A stretch of DNA of 64,000 nucleotides. Origin: Aequorivita viscosa. Its GTDB lineage: Bacteria; Bacteroidota; Bacteroidia; Flavobacteriales; Flavobacteriaceae. The notes beneath the pieces were generated by a model that was given only the letters and a program-made list of their open reading frames with translations, was not told the DNA's origin and did no database searches. Shown piece by piece: positions 54,352 to 62,934 of this stretch (position 1 is the stretch's first letter; the number at the start of each line of letters is the position of its first letter). Position numbers and translations under genes: made by a program. The stretch lies in contig NZ_FNNS01000016.1 in NCBI RefSeq assembly GCF_900106795.1, positions 1 to 64,000 on the forward strand. The letters are read 5' to 3'.

Positions 54352-54936
54352 TTAGCTTGGATAATAGTTTGTTTTAATAGATTCCATTTCTTTTTTGCCC
54401 TTTGCAATTTCTTCAATTTCGTTCCAACGATCTGGAGTAAATAATACGTGTAAAGGTTGCGCTACTTCAATAATTTTCGGGAAGTTTTGAATTAATTTTT
54501 TGTCCCAAGTTTTATAGTGCTTCAACAAATCGTCTGGGTAAACTGTTTTTCTTCGCGTTCCTTCATTTATACCTTTAAAAGGCTCGGTTACATTTAAGTA
54601 TCCATAATCGTCGGTTAGCTCTTCTCCTGCTTGGATATCACGTATTGCAATTTCGAAATCGTAAGCTGTAGAAAGACAGTTGCTTTTAAAACTGTGGTTT
54701 ACAAAACGTCCATAATCCCAGCATAGCACTAAGTTTCCCTTATTGTTTCGGTAGCTGTAAGTTTCTAATACTTGTTGATATATTGGTTGTAACTTTTTAA
54801 CTTGGTCAGGAGTAAATTCCCTATCCAATTCATCTAAAACCCACGTAATAGTACCAGCGGGAATAAATTCCTTTGCTACAACACCATAACCAATTTCTTC
54901 GCTTATAAGTTTTAGTTCTGTTTTTGGATGTATCAT
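54352..54936 (-). CDS. SET-domain protein
   Basis: A protein of 194 residues. SET fold: start GYGVVAKEFIPAGTITWVLDELD, then GRFVNHSFKSNCLSTAYDFEIAIRDIQAGEELTDDYGYLN, which carries the NHS and the DDYG knot residues of SAM-binding SET lysine methyltransferases. Bacterial SET proteins are uncommon, many of unknown target; some methylate ribosomal or host proteins. No signal peptide, so cytoplasmic. The C-terminal part (KTVYPDDLLKHYKTWDKKLIQNFP) is family-specific. It stands upstream (minus strand) of nothing linked in function. Confidence 0.87.
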   Translation of the reverse strand: MIHPKTELKLISEEIGYGVVAKEFIPAGTITWVLDELDREFTPDQVKKLQPIYQQVLETYSYRNNKGNLVLCWDYGRFVNHSFKSNCLSTAYDFEIAIRDIQAGEELTDDYGYLNVTEPFKGINEGTRRKTVYPDDLLKHYKTWDKKLIQNFPKIIEVAQPLHVLFTPDRWNEIEEIAKGKKEMESIKTNYYPS

Positions 54937-55051
54937 TGCCTATTTTTTATACAAAAATAGTGCGAAAAACAATGTGTAATACGAGTGTAAGCTATTGGAT
55001 ATTATTTATTAAAACTGTTTATTTGCCGATTTTTTCAGAAGAAAAATTTCA

Positions 55052-55753
55052 CTAGTCCTGAATTCTTTTACTGTTCCAAGATTTAAGCTTTTCCATTAAT
55101 AAAAACACAGTCAAAAGCATTGTAAGTGCGTAAATACTATCTTCAATAGGAACAGTACCGATTCGAATTCCAAGATTTTCAGCATCGTTGTACCATACAA
55201 CTTGTTCGTCTATCCAACTTCCGGTAAGAAAACCGTTTACAATAAAAAAAGGAATTAAAAGTATGGCGAAAACTGGTAGAAACTCTTTTAACAAATCGCG
55301 TTCATTATTAAAAATCCAGGCCAATAGAATTACTGCATATCCAAAATTTACGGCGGTGTACCAACGGTTATAATTATACAATAACACCAAAATCAGTATG
55401 GTTTGTAAACTAAAATAAATGATTGACGTGGCTTTTTCTGAAAGTTTAAACTTTGGAAGTAAATTTTTAAACGAATATACAGTGAATAAGCAGGCGTAAG
55501 GAATACAAATAAAAAACAGCCATTCTTCAATGGGTAAATTCCCCAATCGTATTCCAGAAAGATATGCTTCATTAAATCCCCAGAATCCATTATGAGTAAA
55601 AATGACATCCCACGTTACAAAAAACGCCATCATAAGCAATGTTGCCGGAAAGAAATATTTCCAGAGCTTATAAAATTGAAGTTTTGGGTGAAAACTGAAC
55701 AAAAATGGAATGCTTAGCGAAGCCAAGTCCAATATAAAGTAAAGATGCCACAT
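55052..55753 (-). CDS. crtY: lycopene beta-cyclase, fused CrtYc-CrtYd type
   Basis: A protein of 233 residues with about six to seven transmembrane helices. Two homologous halves each hold a PIEE/PIED motif: GIRLGNLPIEEWLFFICIPYACLFTVY (about residue 72) and GIRIGTVPIEDSIYALTMLLTVFLLME (about 203). This is the lycopene cyclase domain (CrtYc/CrtYd, as in fungal CarRA and Bacteroidota), not the soluble flavoprotein CrtY. It turns lycopene into beta-carotene. Its start is four bases after the stop of crtZ, so they are cotranscribed. Confidence 0.92.
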   Translation of the reverse strand: MWHLYFILDLASLSIPFLFSFHPKLQFYKLWKYFFPATLLMMAFFVTWDVIFTHNGFWGFNEAYLSGIRLGNLPIEEWLFFICIPYACLFTVYSFKNLLPKFKLSEKATSIIYFSLQTILILVLLYNYNRWYTAVNFGYAVILLAWIFNNERDLLKEFLPVFAILLIPFFIVNGFLTGSWIDEQVVWYNDAENLGIRIGTVPIEDSIYALTMLLTVFLLMEKLKSWNSKRIQD

Positions 55754-55756
55754 GAT

Positions 55757-56206
55757 TTATTTTTTGAAATATTTCAAAGGGGGAAGCAACATTCCGAAAC
55801 ATTCGCCTTTGTCTTTTCCCAAGTGTTTATGATGCATTTTATGTGCTCTTCTAATGCCGCGAGCATATCTATTATTAGCATTTCGGAATAGCTTAAAGCG
55901 CTGGTGTATAAAAATATCGTGAACGAAAAAATAAGCCAATCCGTATGCGAAGATACCCAATCCGATAGGCAATCCCGCCCAAAATTCAAAATAGCTCCAT
56001 CCAATAAAACAACCGATGCTCACTAAAGCATAAAAGAGGAAGAAATAATCATTTCGCTCCCACCAACTGTTGTGGTCTTTTTTGTGGTGATCTTTGTGTA
56101 GCGACCATAGAAAGCCATGCATAATGTATTTATGGGTAAACCACGCCATGAATTCCATAAGCGAAAAGGTTGTTACAAATATTAAAATCCAAATTAGGGT
56201 AGACAT
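55757..56206 (-). CDS. crtZ: beta-carotene hydroxylase
   Basis: A protein of 149 residues from ATG 56206. Integral-membrane fatty-acid-hydroxylase fold with the di-iron histidine motifs HKYIMHGFLWSLHKDHHKKDHNS, HDIFIHQRF, and RAHKMHHKH. It adds the 3 and 3' hydroxyls to beta-carotene to form zeaxanthin. A further upstream ATG at 56236 would add ten polar residues and is less likely. crtY follows immediately. The gap of 320 bases to crtB, filled with repeats, separates it from the upstream crt genes. Confidence 0.93.
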   Translation of the reverse strand: MSTLIWILIFVTTFSLMEFMAWFTHKYIMHGFLWSLHKDHHKKDHNSWWERNDYFFLFYALVSIGCFIGWSYFEFWAGLPIGLGIFAYGLAYFFVHDIFIHQRFKLFRNANNRYARGIRRAHKMHHKHLGKDKGECFGMLLPPLKYFKK

Positions 56207-56525
56207 TTTATTATAGTTGTTAAGGCTTTGGTACAATCCCGATGCAATTTATTATCGGGATGGTATTTCTCCGCCATCTTTTTTGACTCGATTTTGAATA
56301 TAGTGGGTAATGAAAATTGTCTGTACTGTGTCTGGTCGAGCCTACCTTTGTCGGCAGACAGGCGCGGGCTCGAGGTGACATTGTTGGTATAAATCACTTA
56401 CTTTTACCCACTCAAAATAAGATAGAGCCTCTTTATTTTATTCGTTGATTAAACTAATAGTATTATTTTTTGTTCATTTATAATGTTTCTGAGTATTCCG
56501 ATGCAATCGGAATGTATCAAAGACC
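56207..56525. repeat. cluster of palindromic repeats between crtB and crtZ
   Basis: Three small palindromes: ATCCCGAT/ATCGGGAT (56236-56261), a composite one with outer arms TCGAGCC/GGCTCGA (56336-56373) and inner TGTCGGCAGACA, and ATTCCGATGCAATCGGAAT (56495-56513). CCGATGCAAT recurs in the first and third. No gene is present. Confidence 0.75.
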
Positions 56526-57368
56526 TCACTTCACCAAATTTAATTGATATTTCAGATAGCTGCCGGTCAAAAGTCCGATTTTTTCAATATTCGGAACTCT
56601 AATTCTTGAGTTTCTTATTTCGGCTGCAGGAGTTTTTTGTAATTTTTTTAATAACCTTCGATAGTATTTATAGGCCACAAAGACTCCCAATCTTGCTTCG
56701 TGTGGTAACTTCAGAATTCCTAGATATCCTTTTTTAAAATTATCTTCAATTTCTAAAATGATTTTTTCTTTTGAGATTTCATCTAAGGTGTTTAGGTCGA
56801 TATTTGGAAAATAAGTTCGACTTAAAATTTCCTCGTCTTCTTTTATATCGCGTAAAAAATTCACTTTCTGGAAAGCAGAACCCAAATTCGTGGCAGCGTT
56901 TTTCAGTTCATCGTATTTTTCGGAATTACCTTTCACAAAAACCTGAAGGCACATCAAGCCAACAACATCTGCCGAGCCATAAATATAATCGTTAAATTCT
57001 TCTACAGTAGTGTAAACGCTTTTGGTGAGATCCTGCCGCATGCTACTCATAAAAGTTTGGATTAACTCCCTGTCGATATTGTACTTATGAACGGTATTCT
57101 GAAACGAATTTAAAATAGGGTTTAAGCTTATTCTGTCATCTAAAGCAAGCTGTAAGTCTCTTTCAAAACACTCGAAAAGCTTTTCCTTGTTGTATTTATG
57201 AAATGAATCGACTATTTCATCGGCAAAACGAACAAATCCGTAAATGTTGTAAATATCTTGACGTATAGATGGTCCCAACATCTTCGTTGCCAAAGAAAAG
57301 GAAGTGCTGTAAGCCTGAGTCGTCTTTTTAGAGCACTCGTCTGATAGTATGTCGAATATTTCTTTCAC
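56526..57368 (-). CDS. crtB: phytoene synthase
   Basis: A protein of 280 residues. Squalene/phytoene synthase fold with the two Asp-rich regions: RFADEIVDSF (about 48) and VNFLRDIKEDEEILSRTYFP (about 168), plus YGSADVVGLM. Joins two geranylgeranyl diphosphates to phytoene, the first committed carotenoid step. Its start overlaps the crtI stop by four bases. Length is slightly short but in family range. Confidence 0.95.
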   Translation of the reverse strand: MKEIFDILSDECSKKTTQAYSTSFSLATKMLGPSIRQDIYNIYGFVRFADEIVDSFHKYNKEKLFECFERDLQLALDDRISLNPILNSFQNTVHKYNIDRELIQTFMSSMRQDLTKSVYTTVEEFNDYIYGSADVVGLMCLQVFVKGNSEKYDELKNAATNLGSAFQKVNFLRDIKEDEEILSRTYFPNIDLNTLDEISKEKIILEIEDNFKKGYLGILKLPHEARLGVFVAYKYYRRLLKKLQKTPAAEIRNSRIRVPNIEKIGLLTGSYLKYQLNLVK

Positions 57369-58831
57369 TTTGTGTTGTTCTTATCAATCAATCCTGCGGC
57401 TAATTTTCCAGATATTAAAGCTGGTGGAACTCCTGGCCCTGGCACAGTGAGCTGTCCTGTAAAGAATAAGTTTTTTACTTTTCCACTCTTTAATTTTGGT
57501 CTTAAAAATGCAGTTTGCAATAACGTATTTGCCAAACCATAGGCATTCCCTTTATAACTATTGTATTCAGAAATAAAATCATTGATGCAAAAGGATTCTT
57601 TAAATATAACGTGTTTTTTTACAGTTTGCCCGGTTACTTTTTCTAAACGAGTTATAATTTCTTCAAAATATTCTTCCCTGAGTTCTGGAATATCATTTAG
57701 GTCTGGGGCTAACGGAATCAAGAATATACCTGCTTCTTTTCCTTTAGGAGCAAAACAGTCTTCCGTTTTGGAAGGAAAACTTGCATAGAACAATGGTTCT
57801 TTAGGCCATTCAGGACTATCGTAAATAGCTTTGGAATGCGCCTCAAAATCAACGTCGAAAAAAAGAGTGTGATGAGCTACGTTATCTATAGGTTTGTCAA
57901 AGCCTACATAGAATAGTAGGGCAGAGGGCGCCAATGTTTTTTTATTCCAGTACTTTTCTGAATATTGTCGTAACGATGATGGCAATAAAGTTTCGGTATG
58001 ATGATAATCTGCACCACTTAAAACGATATCTGTCTTAATCTCATCACCATTTATTACTAAACCAGTTGCCTTACGCTCTTCAACTACAATTTTTTCTACG
58101 TGTTGGCTTGTCTTAATTTTAACTCCCAATTCTTTAGCGAGACTAGCAATTCCATCTACAACCGAAAACATTCCATTTTGTGGATGAAAAGTTCCCAATC
58201 CAAAATCGGCGTAGTTCATAAAGTTATAAAATGCTGGAGTTCGCGACGGTTTGGCGCCTAAAAATAACACTGGAAATTCTAAAATTGAAATCAATCTTGG
58301 GTTGGTAAATTCAGAACGTACTTCTTTACTTATAGTGCTGAAAAATTGAGTGATTTTTTTCGCAGTCTCCACGGTAATTAGCTCCATTGGGGAAACTCCA
58401 GGACGATAGACCAAATCTTTAATGGCAATATTATAATTGTCTTGAGCTTTGGCAATAAACTTTTTTAGTTTCACAGAACTTCCAGGCTCTTCAGTTTCAA
58501 AAGCGATACATATTTTTTCTAAAGTATCGGCAATAGTGATATAATCGTTATCGCCAAAATAGACCCTATATGCTGGATTTAACTTTAGTAAGGAATAATA
58601 ATCTGATGGTTTTTTATTGAAGTCTGAAAAGAATTTTTCAAAAACATCTGGCATCCAATACCACGTAGGCCCTAAGTCGAAAGTAAACTCATCTTTCTTT
58701 AATTGACGCGCGCGACCGCCAATTGCTTCATTTTTCTCATAAATGGTTACATCGTGACCAGCTTGTGCCAAATAGCAAGAAGCAGCCAAAGCTGAGAAAC
58801 CAGAACCAATAACAGCAATGTCTTTTTTCAT
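57365..58831 (-). CDS. crtI: phytoene desaturase
   Basis: A protein of 488 residues from ATG 58831 (an upstream TTG lies in the promoter palindrome). N-terminal FAD site DIAVIGSGFSALAASCYLAQAGHDVTIYEKNEAIGGRARQ and C-terminal NLFFTGQLTVPGPGVPPALISGKLAAG, the CrtI signature. It desaturates phytoene to lycopene. Directly overlaps crtB. Promoter region 58833-58864 with a symmetric repeat around the -7 box lies between this gene and the regulator gene. Confidence 0.95.
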   Translation of the reverse strand: MKKDIAVIGSGFSALAASCYLAQAGHDVTIYEKNEAIGGRARQLKKDEFTFDLGPTWYWMPDVFEKFFSDFNKKPSDYYSLLKLNPAYRVYFGDNDYITIADTLEKICIAFETEEPGSSVKLKKFIAKAQDNYNIAIKDLVYRPGVSPMELITVETAKKITQFFSTISKEVRSEFTNPRLISILEFPVLFLGAKPSRTPAFYNFMNYADFGLGTFHPQNGMFSVVDGIASLAKELGVKIKTSQHVEKIVVEERKATGLVINGDEIKTDIVLSGADYHHTETLLPSSLRQYSEKYWNKKTLAPSALLFYVGFDKPIDNVAHHTLFFDVDFEAHSKAIYDSPEWPKEPLFYASFPSKTEDCFAPKGKEAGIFLIPLAPDLNDIPELREEYFEEIITRLEKVTGQTVKKHVIFKESFCINDFISEYNSYKGNAYGLANTLLQTAFLRPKLKSGKVKNLFFTGQLTVPGPGVPPALISGKLAAGLIDKNNTK

Positions 58832-58832
58832 A

Positions 58833-58864
58833 TTGTTTAACAAAAATACAATTTATTTAAACAA
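58833..58864 (-). promoter_or_regulatory. crtI promoter box within an inverted repeat (candidate operator)
   Basis: TTGTTTAA (58833-58840) and TTAAACAA (58857-58864), perfect 8-bp arms, enclose the -7 box TATTTTTG (58841-58848 on the minus strand), 10 bases before ATG 58831. It is the likely binding site of the MerR/B12 regulator encoded just upstream; that link is inferred. No -33 TTG at normal spacing, so the basal promoter may be weak. Confidence 0.55.
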
Positions 58865-58914
58865 AAATGAAAACTGAATAGATTTAATTTTAAGTTAAAT
58901 TCATTTTCAACACG

Positions 58915-59805
58915 TTAGAATGACTTTTTAAGGTGATTTTTAAAATGGTCAATCGCCTCAAATAACTTTATGTTTTTATGTTTCGTTTCAAAAGTGCGTA
59001 CTCTATTTCCTAAGATCCACAGTTCATTTTTTGACCCTACTTGTTCTTGGAAGCTATCGATATACGATTTCAAATTTTCTGTTTCAGGTTGTATTGTAAA
59101 GTAACTCACAAACACCGCATTAGGCATTTGTTTTTGTACGTGTTTCAGGCTTTCAATAGGAATGTTTGGACCGAGGTAAAGTGTTGGAAATCCGTTAGAA
59201 ACTAGTTCGTAATGGGCGTAGAGAAGGCTAATTTCGTGAATTTCGGAGGAAGGGAGGTAAAGAATAAAAATAGGAAAATCTTTTTCTACAATTTGTTTTT
59301 TTAACTTGGCAGTTTCAAGAATTAAGCTGTGTTTTATTTTTTCAGAAATAAAATGTTCGTGAGAAGGGTCTATGGAGCCTATGTGCCAGAGTACACCTGT
59401 TTTATTCAGTAGCGGTACGAAAATTTTTGAATATACATCGCTGTAGCTCTTTTTTTCTAACAAATTTTTCAGGGTTTCATCAAATTTCTGTCCGTCAAAT
59501 TCTAACATGGCCGATTTGAACATTTCAAGGCCATAGGTAGCGGCGTGGATTTCCATATCCTCTTTAATCAAGGATTGTATTTGAGCCGGAGTCATTCCCG
59601 CAAGTTTTGAAATTTTATAACCTGCTTTATATAAATAGGTGATGTTAAGAAGTTTTTTTAAACTTTCAAGATCGTACTTCCGAATGTTGGTATCCGTGCG
59701 ATCTGGTTCTAATAAGTGATATCGTTTCTCCCAAATGCGTATGGTGTGCGCCTTTACGCTCGATAGATTTTCAAGATCTTTTATGCTGAATTCCGTTTTT
59801 ACCAC
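58915..59805 (-). CDS. MerR-family regulator with cobalamin-binding domain (CarH/LitR-like)
   Basis: A protein of 296 residues, GTG start at 59805. MerR HTH at 1-70 (FSIKDLENLSSVKAHTIRIWEKRYHLLEPDRTDTNIRKY), helical B12-cap at about 85-165, Rossmann-like B12-binding domain at about 180-290. The light-sensor motif W-x9-EH is intact: Trp140, Glu150, His151. A His at 190 (PSSEIHEISLLYAHYEL) matches the lower cobalt ligand. In CarH and LitR, adenosylcobalamin keeps the repressor on DNA in the dark and light releases it. It lies just upstream of crtI on the same strand, the expected target. Confidence 0.9.
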   Translation of the reverse strand: MVKTEFSIKDLENLSSVKAHTIRIWEKRYHLLEPDRTDTNIRKYDLESLKKLLNITYLYKAGYKISKLAGMTPAQIQSLIKEDMEIHAATYGLEMFKSAMLEFDGQKFDETLKNLLEKKSYSDVYSKIFVPLLNKTGVLWHIGSIDPSHEHFISEKIKHSLILETAKLKKQIVEKDFPIFILYLPSSEIHEISLLYAHYELVSNGFPTLYLGPNIPIESLKHVQKQMPNAVFVSYFTIQPETENLKSYIDSFQEQVGSKNELWILGNRVRTFETKHKNIKLFEAIDHFKNHLKKSF

Positions 59806-59921
59806 AACTAAAAATTTCGGTTAAAGTACTAAAAAGAATGGAGTTGTGTTTAGTTTTTTTGAAGAATGACTGAACAAATTTTTCGGGAGCTGCAATTTGA
59901 TTTGTTTCGTTAAAAACAAAG

Positions 59922-59952
59922 AACCCCGCCAAACAAAGGTTTAGCGAGGCTT
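59922..59952 (-). terminator. terminator after tRNA-Leu
   Basis: In the minus direction: AGCCTCGCTAAAC, loop CTTT, GTTTGGCGGGGTT, pairing along 13 positions with three G-T pairs, then CTTTGTTTTT. It lies six bases beyond the tRNA. Confidence 0.8.
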
Positions 59953-59958
59953 TTATAG

Positions 59959-60042
59959 TACCCGGAATGAGACTTGAACTCACACGCCCGTAAGGACACA
60001 TGGCCCTCAACCATGCCTGTCTACCAATTCCAGCACCCGGGT
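59959..60042 (-). tRNA. tRNA-Leu, anticodon GAG
   Basis: An 84-base class II tRNA on the minus strand. Acceptor arms ACCCGGG and TCCGGGT with discriminator A, D-arm with GGTAGACAGG, anticodon stem-loop CATGG-TTGAGGG-CCATG (anticodon GAG), long variable arm, and T-arm GTGAG-TTCAAGT-CTCAT. CCA is not encoded. Reads CUC/CUU leucine codons. Confidence 0.95.
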
Positions 60043-60123
60043 AGCGGTGTTGCTAAATTTTCAAATTGCAAGTATGAATTGTTTATCACACTTTTCGCTT
60101 ACAAGCCTTTTTCTTAGCGGGCA

Positions 60124-60131
60124 CAAATATA
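60124..60131 (-). promoter_or_regulatory. -7 box of tRNA-Leu
   Basis: TATATTTG on the minus strand, 82 bases before the tRNA 5' end. Rest of the 60043-60338 spacer (about 300 bases) holds no recognised gene. Confidence 0.45.
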
Positions 60132-60338
60132 AGGTATTTTAGATATTTTGAAGGATGAAAAAATGGGATTAATCAAAAAAATAATTAAAATAGGTTTTTG
60201 GTAAGAACCGCATTACAGCATCAAAGCACGTGCTAGAAAAAATTAAAAAGAAATACCCTCATTTTTTCGAGAATCTATTTCAATCACTATGTTACAGGAG
60301 TTATGATGTATATCATTCTTTTTCAGTAAAATCCGCCT

Positions 60339-60346
60339 TATATTTG
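60339..60346 (+). promoter_or_regulatory. -7 box of the Mla-type operon
   Basis: TATATTTG ending 17 bases before the ATG at 60364; short leader. No good -33 TTG. Confidence 0.5.
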
Positions 60347-60363
60347 AGGTTTACCTGTTTCAA

Positions 60364-61146
60364 ATGTCTAGATCAACCTCTTTTTTAGATCGTTCCAAAT
60401 CATTCTTCGCTGAAATTGGCGATATGACTTTATTTGCCGGACGTTTTTTTCGGGAATTGTTCAGTACGCCATTTGAGTTTAAGGAATTAATCCGCCAATG
60501 TTATAATATGGGAATTCGCTCCCTATTTTTAGTAATGGTAACTGGGTTTATTTTAGGGCTGGTATTTACGCTTCAATCGCGCCCCACCTTGGCCGACTTG
60601 GGTGCCGAAGCCTGGATGCCTTCTATGATTAGTATATCAATTGTTAGGGAAATTGGACCCGTAATTATTGCTCTTATTTGCGCCGGAAGAATCGGGTCGG
60701 GTATAGGAGCAGAGCTTGGCTCGATGCGCGTTACAGAGCAAATTGATGCCATGGAAGTTTCTGGCACCAATCCGTTTAAATACTTAGTTGTAACCAGAAT
60801 ACTTGCGGTTACTTTAATGTTGCCGTTGCTCGTTATAGTTGGCGATGCCGTAGCATTAATAGGTTCTGCAATTATTGAAAATTTAAAAGGCGACGTATCA
60901 TATACCTTATATTTCAACAAAATTTTTGATGCCTTGAGTTTTAGCGATTTACTTCCCGCAACTGTTAAAACAGTATTTTTTGGGTTTGCAATCGGGCTTG
61001 TGGGAACTTACAAAGGATACAATTGTGCAAAGGGAACCGTGGGAGTAGGAGAAGCATCAAATTCCGCTGTGGTGTACACTTCGATGCTCTTGTTTATAAT
61101 TGATTTTATCGCCGTATTTGTTTCAGACATATTTTTTGAAATCTAG
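60364..61146 (+). CDS. mlaE: MlaE-family lipid ABC transporter permease
   Basis: A protein of 260 residues with about five to six transmembrane helices. Conserved MlaE features: FELIRQCYNMGIRSLFLVMVTGFILGLVFTLQ, the EIGPVIIALICAGRIGSGIGAELGSMRVTEQIDAMEV loop that docks the ATPase, and a C-terminal GYNCAKGTVGVGEASNSAVV. It is the inner-membrane permease of the pathway that moves phospholipids between inner and outer membranes. Its stop abuts the ATG of mlaF. Confidence 0.95.
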   Translation: MSRSTSFLDRSKSFFAEIGDMTLFAGRFFRELFSTPFEFKELIRQCYNMGIRSLFLVMVTGFILGLVFTLQSRPTLADLGAEAWMPSMISISIVREIGPVIIALICAGRIGSGIGAELGSMRVTEQIDAMEVSGTNPFKYLVVTRILAVTLMLPLLVIVGDAVALIGSAIIENLKGDVSYTLYFNKIFDALSFSDLLPATVKTVFFGFAIGLVGTYKGYNCAKGTVGVGEASNSAVVYTSMLLFIIDFIAVFVSDIFFEI

Positions 61147-61896
61147 ATGAAAAAAGAAAACCAAAAACCTGTACTCGAATTAAAAGACATCCATAAGAGC
61201 TTCGGAAAAAACCACGTGCTCAAAGGATTCAGCCTTAAACTTCACGAAGGTGAAAACCTAGTAATCATGGGGAAATCTGGTTCAGGAAAGTCCGTAATGG
61301 TAAAGTGTATTGTAGGCCTAATTCAGCCAGACAGCGGTAGCATCACTATTAAAGATCAGAATATTATCACTATGGGGCAAAAGGAATTGGACTTTTTACG
61401 AACAGAAATTGGATACCTTTTTCAAGGAAGCGCTTTATACGATTCTATGACGGTTCGAGAAAATTTAGAGTTTCCTTTAAGGCGGCATAAAGATAAAATT
61501 GAAAACTTTCAAGGAACCGATGAAGCTGTAAAAGCTGCATTAGAAAGTGTTGGATTGCTGCATACATTAGATTTAATGCCCTCTGAACTTTCTGGCGGAA
61601 TGCAACGTAGGGTAGCTTTGGCCAGAGCGTTGATTTTAAAGCCCAAAATTATAATGTATGACGAACCAACCACAGGTTTAGACCCAATAACGGCAAATGA
61701 AATTATTCAACTTATGCGAAATATTCAAATTGAATATAACACATCATCCCTCATCATTACGCACGATGTAGATTGTGCGCGGGTAATTTCAAACCGAATT
61801 ATTTTACTGGTAGATGGAATTAATTATGCAGAAGGAACTTACGAGGAACTTTCAAACTCGAGCGATCCTCAAACCAGGGCATTCTTTAAAAATTAA
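61147..61896 (+). CDS. mlaF: MlaF-family ABC ATPase
   Basis: A protein of 249 residues. Walker A GKSGSGKSV, Q-loop YLFQGSALYD, signature ELSGGMQRRVALARAL, Walker B IIMYDEPTTGLDP, H-loop ITHD. MlaF-type, energising the MlaE permease in the cytoplasm. Zero-gap to mlaE and five bases before mlaD show a tight operon. Confidence 0.95.
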   Translation: MKKENQKPVLELKDIHKSFGKNHVLKGFSLKLHEGENLVIMGKSGSGKSVMVKCIVGLIQPDSGSITIKDQNIITMGQKELDFLRTEIGYLFQGSALYDSMTVRENLEFPLRRHKDKIENFQGTDEAVKAALESVGLLHTLDLMPSELSGGMQRRVALARALILKPKIIMYDEPTTGLDPITANEIIQLMRNIQIEYNTSSLIITHDVDCARVISNRIILLVDGINYAEGTYEELSNSSDPQTRAFFKN

Positions 61897-61900
61897 ACGT

Positions 61901-62887
61901 ATGGCAAAATCGACTTCACAAAAAATAAAAGTTGGAATATTCGTGGTTGTGGGAACTATCCTTCTCATTGGCGCACTTTATTCCATAGGAAAACGGCAGC
62001 ATATTTTCAGCAAAACCACACAGGTTTATGCCGTTTTTGGAAACGTAAATGGGTTGCAAATAGGTAATAATGTCCGCTATTCTGGAATAAACGTTGGCAC
62101 GGTAAGTAAAATTGAAATGACCGAAGTTGGAAAGATTACAATCCAAATGTCGGTAGAAGAAAAAACCGCCTCATTTATCAAGAAAGATGCAATCGCTTCC
62201 ATTGGGTCAGATGGGTTGGTGGGTAGTATGGTTGTAAATATTATCCCAGGTAAAAACAAGCAAGCCGTGCGAATCGCTACTGGCGATACCATTCAGTCGT
62301 ACAGTAAAATTGGGGCAGACGATATGCTTTCAACATTAAATACAACAAATGAAAATGCTGCTCTATTGACTTCGGATTTATTGAAAATAACCAATCAGAT
62401 TTTAGAAGGAAAAGGAACTTTAGGTGCCTTGATCAACGATACGATCTTGGCTCAAGACATTCGGCAAATAATGATTGAGCTTAGAAAAACCTCTGAAGGA
62501 ACAGGGTTGGCTGTGTCTAGAATAAACAGGATTATTTCTAAAATTAATTATGATGAAAGCGCCGCGGCTGTAATTTTGAGCGATACGGTTACAGCAAATC
62601 AAATTAGAAATGTATTTGAAAATCTTGAAAAATCTAGTGAGGATATAAATGAAGTAACCAAAAATTTGAATGAATATTTAACTGAAATTAAATCAGGAAA
62701 AGGCGCATTAAATTATATTACACAAGACGAAACCTTTGTGAAAAATGTTGATTCTACAATGCTTCAGATAAAAGAAGCATCCGAAAAATTAAACCAAAAC
62801 ATGGAAGCCCTAAAACACAATTTCTTCTTCCGTGGCTATTTCAGAAAACTAGAGAGACAAGAACGAAGAGCAGCCAAAGCGAAGTGA
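61901..62887 (+). CDS. mlaD: MlaD-family MCE protein
   Basis: A protein of 328 residues from ATG 61901. An N-terminal transmembrane anchor (KVGIFVVVGTILLIGALYSIG), one MCE domain (about 38-115; VYAVFGNVNGLQIGNNVRYSGINVGTVSKIEM, ASIGSDGLVGSMVVNIIPG), and a long helical C-terminal part (about 160-310). Forms the periplasmic ring that binds lipid for the MlaEF complex. The extended helix is longer than in E. coli MlaD and may reach across the periplasm, as in PqiB/YebT or Mce proteins; this is inferred. Confidence 0.93.
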   Translation: MAKSTSQKIKVGIFVVVGTILLIGALYSIGKRQHIFSKTTQVYAVFGNVNGLQIGNNVRYSGINVGTVSKIEMTEVGKITIQMSVEEKTASFIKKDAIASIGSDGLVGSMVVNIIPGKNKQAVRIATGDTIQSYSKIGADDMLSTLNTTNENAALLTSDLLKITNQILEGKGTLGALINDTILAQDIRQIMIELRKTSEGTGLAVSRINRIISKINYDESAAAVILSDTVTANQIRNVFENLEKSSEDINEVTKNLNEYLTEIKSGKGALNYITQDETFVKNVDSTMLQIKEASEKLNQNMEALKHNFFFRGYFRKLERQERRAAKAK

Positions 62888-62934
62888 TTTTAAATCCGTA
62901 TTTTAGCTATTCAAAAACCACCAAAATAATTTGA

